Assembly: GCA_002426575.1 (NCBI GenBank)
Contig: DIRE01000066.1
Span: 1 to 16,202, forward strand
Direction: 5' to 3'
From: Clostridiaceae bacterium UBA5444
GTDB taxonomy: Bacteria > Bacillota > Clostridia > Clostridiales > Oxobacteraceae
DNA length: 16,202 nt
Of this stretch, positions 14,935 through 16,202 are shown piece by piece (position 1 is the first letter of the stretch; each line of letters opens with the position of its first letter). The position numbers and the translations under genes were made by a program. The notes below the pieces were generated by a model. That model saw only the letters and a program-made list of their open reading frames with translations, was not told the origin of the DNA and made no database searches.

Positions 14935-16202
14935 ATGAATGAGTTTGTTCACCTTCATGTTCATACAGAATACAGCCTTCTTGATGGTTCTGCAAGAATA
15001 AAAGAGCTAATCTCTAGGGTAAAAGAGCTTGGAATGGACTCTATTGCAATCACTGACCATGGAGCTGCTTATGGAGTAGTAGATTTTTATAAAGAGGCAG
15101 TTTCCCAAGGTATAAAACCTATAATTGGCTCAGAGGTTTATGTAGCAAAGAGGTCTCTTTACGATAAAGAGCCAGGCATAGATAATGAATATTACCACCT
15201 AGTTTTATTAGCTAAGAATATGAAAGGTTACAAAAATCTTATTAAAATAGTTTCAAAAGGCTTCATAGATGGGTTTTACTATAAACCAAGGGTGGATCAT
15301 GAAACACTTAAAAAGTATAGTGAAGGTCTCATAGTACTAAGTGCTTGCTTAGGAGGAGAGGTGCAGTCTTATATATTATCTGGCAACATAAAAAAAGCAG
15401 ATGAAACCGCACTTTTTTATAAATCTATATTTAAAGATGATTTTTATCTTGAACTTCAAGACCATGGCATTATGGAGCAAAAAAAAGTAAATAAAGAGCT
15501 CATTAATATGTCAAAGAGGCTTGATATACCTCTTGTTTGTACAAATGACATACATTATATAAATAAAGATGATGCAAAAGCCCATGAAATACTTCTTTGT
15601 ATACAAACTGGCAAGACAATGGATGATGAGGATAGAATGAGGTTTCAAACAGATGAATTCTATTTAAAATCGCCAGATGAGATGAAAGAAATTTTTAAGT
15701 CTGTACCAGAGGCATTAGAAAACACCATTAAAATTAGGGATAAATGCAATTTTGATTTTGATTTTAATAAAACCTATCTTCCTAAATTTGATGTCCCAGA
15801 AGGTATGGGTGCTGAGGAGTATTTAAGAAAGTTATGTTATGAAGGAATGAAAGTAAGATATAAGGATGCAAATGATGAGGTAGTCAATAGGCTAGAATAC
15901 GAACTTGGGGTAATCTCACACATGGGGTATGTAGATTATTTCCTCATTGTATGGGATTTTATTAAATTTGCAAGAGATAATGGAATAATGACGGGACCAG
16001 GGCGTGGCAGCGGTGCAGGAAGTATAGTGGCTTACTGCCTTGGTATAACAAGGATTGACCCTTTAAAGTATAATCTTTTATTTGAAAGATTTTTAAATCC
16101 TGAGAGGGTATCAATGCCAGATATAGACTCTGATTTTTGCTACGAAAGACGGCAAGAGGTTATTGATTATGTAGTTGAAAAGTATGGCAAAGATAGGGTG
16201 GC
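14935..16202 (+). CDS. dnaE: DNA polymerase III alpha subunit DnaE, N-terminal part (3' end outside window)
   Basis: Replicative polymerase of the DnaE type. The window ends inside the gene after 422 codons; family members run to about 1,100-1,200 residues. The N-terminal PHP domain is visible with metal-ligand motifs: HLHVHTEYS at 6-14, TDHGA near 42, and CTNDIHY near 201. The polymerase palm begins with GPGRGSGAGS at about 354-363, and MPDIDSDF contains the two catalytic aspartates of the DxD type, Asp398 and Asp400. There is no 3'-5' exonuclease domain inserted in the PHP region, so it is not PolC; in this group DnaE usually works beside PolC. The ribosome site GGGGTGA at 14924-14930 lies 4 bases before the ATG. 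It follows the YtoI-like gene. Confidence 0.97.
   Translation, partial: MNEFVHLHVHTEYSLLDGSARIKELISRVKELGMDSIAITDHGAAYGVVDFYKEAVSQGIKPIIGSEVYVAKRSLYDKEPGIDNEYYHLVLLAKNMKGYKNLIKIVSKGFIDGFYYKPRVDHETLKKYSEGLIVLSACLGGEVQSYILSGNIKKADETALFYKSIFKDDFYLELQDHGIMEQKKVNKELINMSKRLDIPLVCTNDIHYINKDDAKAHEILLCIQTGKTMDDEDRMRFQTDEFYLKSPDEMKEIFKSVPEALENTIKIRDKCNFDFDFNKTYLPKFDVPEGMGAEEYLRKLCYEGMKVRYKDANDEVVNRLEYELGVISHMGYVDYFLIVWDFIKFARDNGIMTGPGRGSGAGSIVAYCLGITRIDPLKYNLLFERFLNPERVSMPDIDSDFCYERRQEVIDYVVEKYGKDRV

Overview
The window is a low-GC, AT-rich stretch of chromosome from an anaerobic, spore-forming Firmicute, most likely a Clostridium (cluster I) species. The evidence is the gene content and order (uvrA, FHA protein, SEDS protein, class B PBP, uvrC, PHP phosphatase, murB, rapZ, yvcK, whiA, DRTGG-CBS protein, dnaE), strong AGGAGG-type ribosome sites, heavy use of ATA and AGA codons, and a cysteine-rich spore-envelope-like protein. 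All genes lie on the + strand. I see no mobile element, CRISPR array, tRNA or rRNA.

Region 1 (1-2052): the 3' end of uvrA (nucleotide excision repair), then a cysteine-rich protein of unknown function. The latter has a possible sporulation promoter upstream and a 24-bp perfect terminator hairpin after it. Region 2 (about 2074-7971): a likely operon starting at an extended -10 promoter, encoding a membrane-anchored FHA protein, a SEDS glycan polymerase, a class B penicillin-binding protein, UvrC and a YcdX-like PHP phosphatase, closed by a strong terminator. Region 3 (8009-10217): promoter, murB, hisC and terminator; both genes start with TTG. Region 4 (10236 to the end): a second extended -10 promoter, a purine-rich heptad-repeat leader, then rapZ-yvcK-whiA, a YtoI-like regulator and the 5' part of dnaE.

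Taken together this is a housekeeping block. It covers cell-wall synthesis and its control (FHA/SEDS/PBP, MurB, RapZ/YvcK), DNA repair and replication (UvrA, UvrC, DnaE) and regulation (WhiA, YtoI-like). Nothing here is clearly a new defence or mobile system. The best leads are the cysteine-rich protein with its possible Spo0A/sigma-K signals, and an identical 13-nt element placed at the same distance from the -10 box in two promoters that drive wall-related operons. The symmetrical structures around those promoters, and the FHA-SEDS-PBP trio that recalls the actinobacterial wall locus, also deserve a look.
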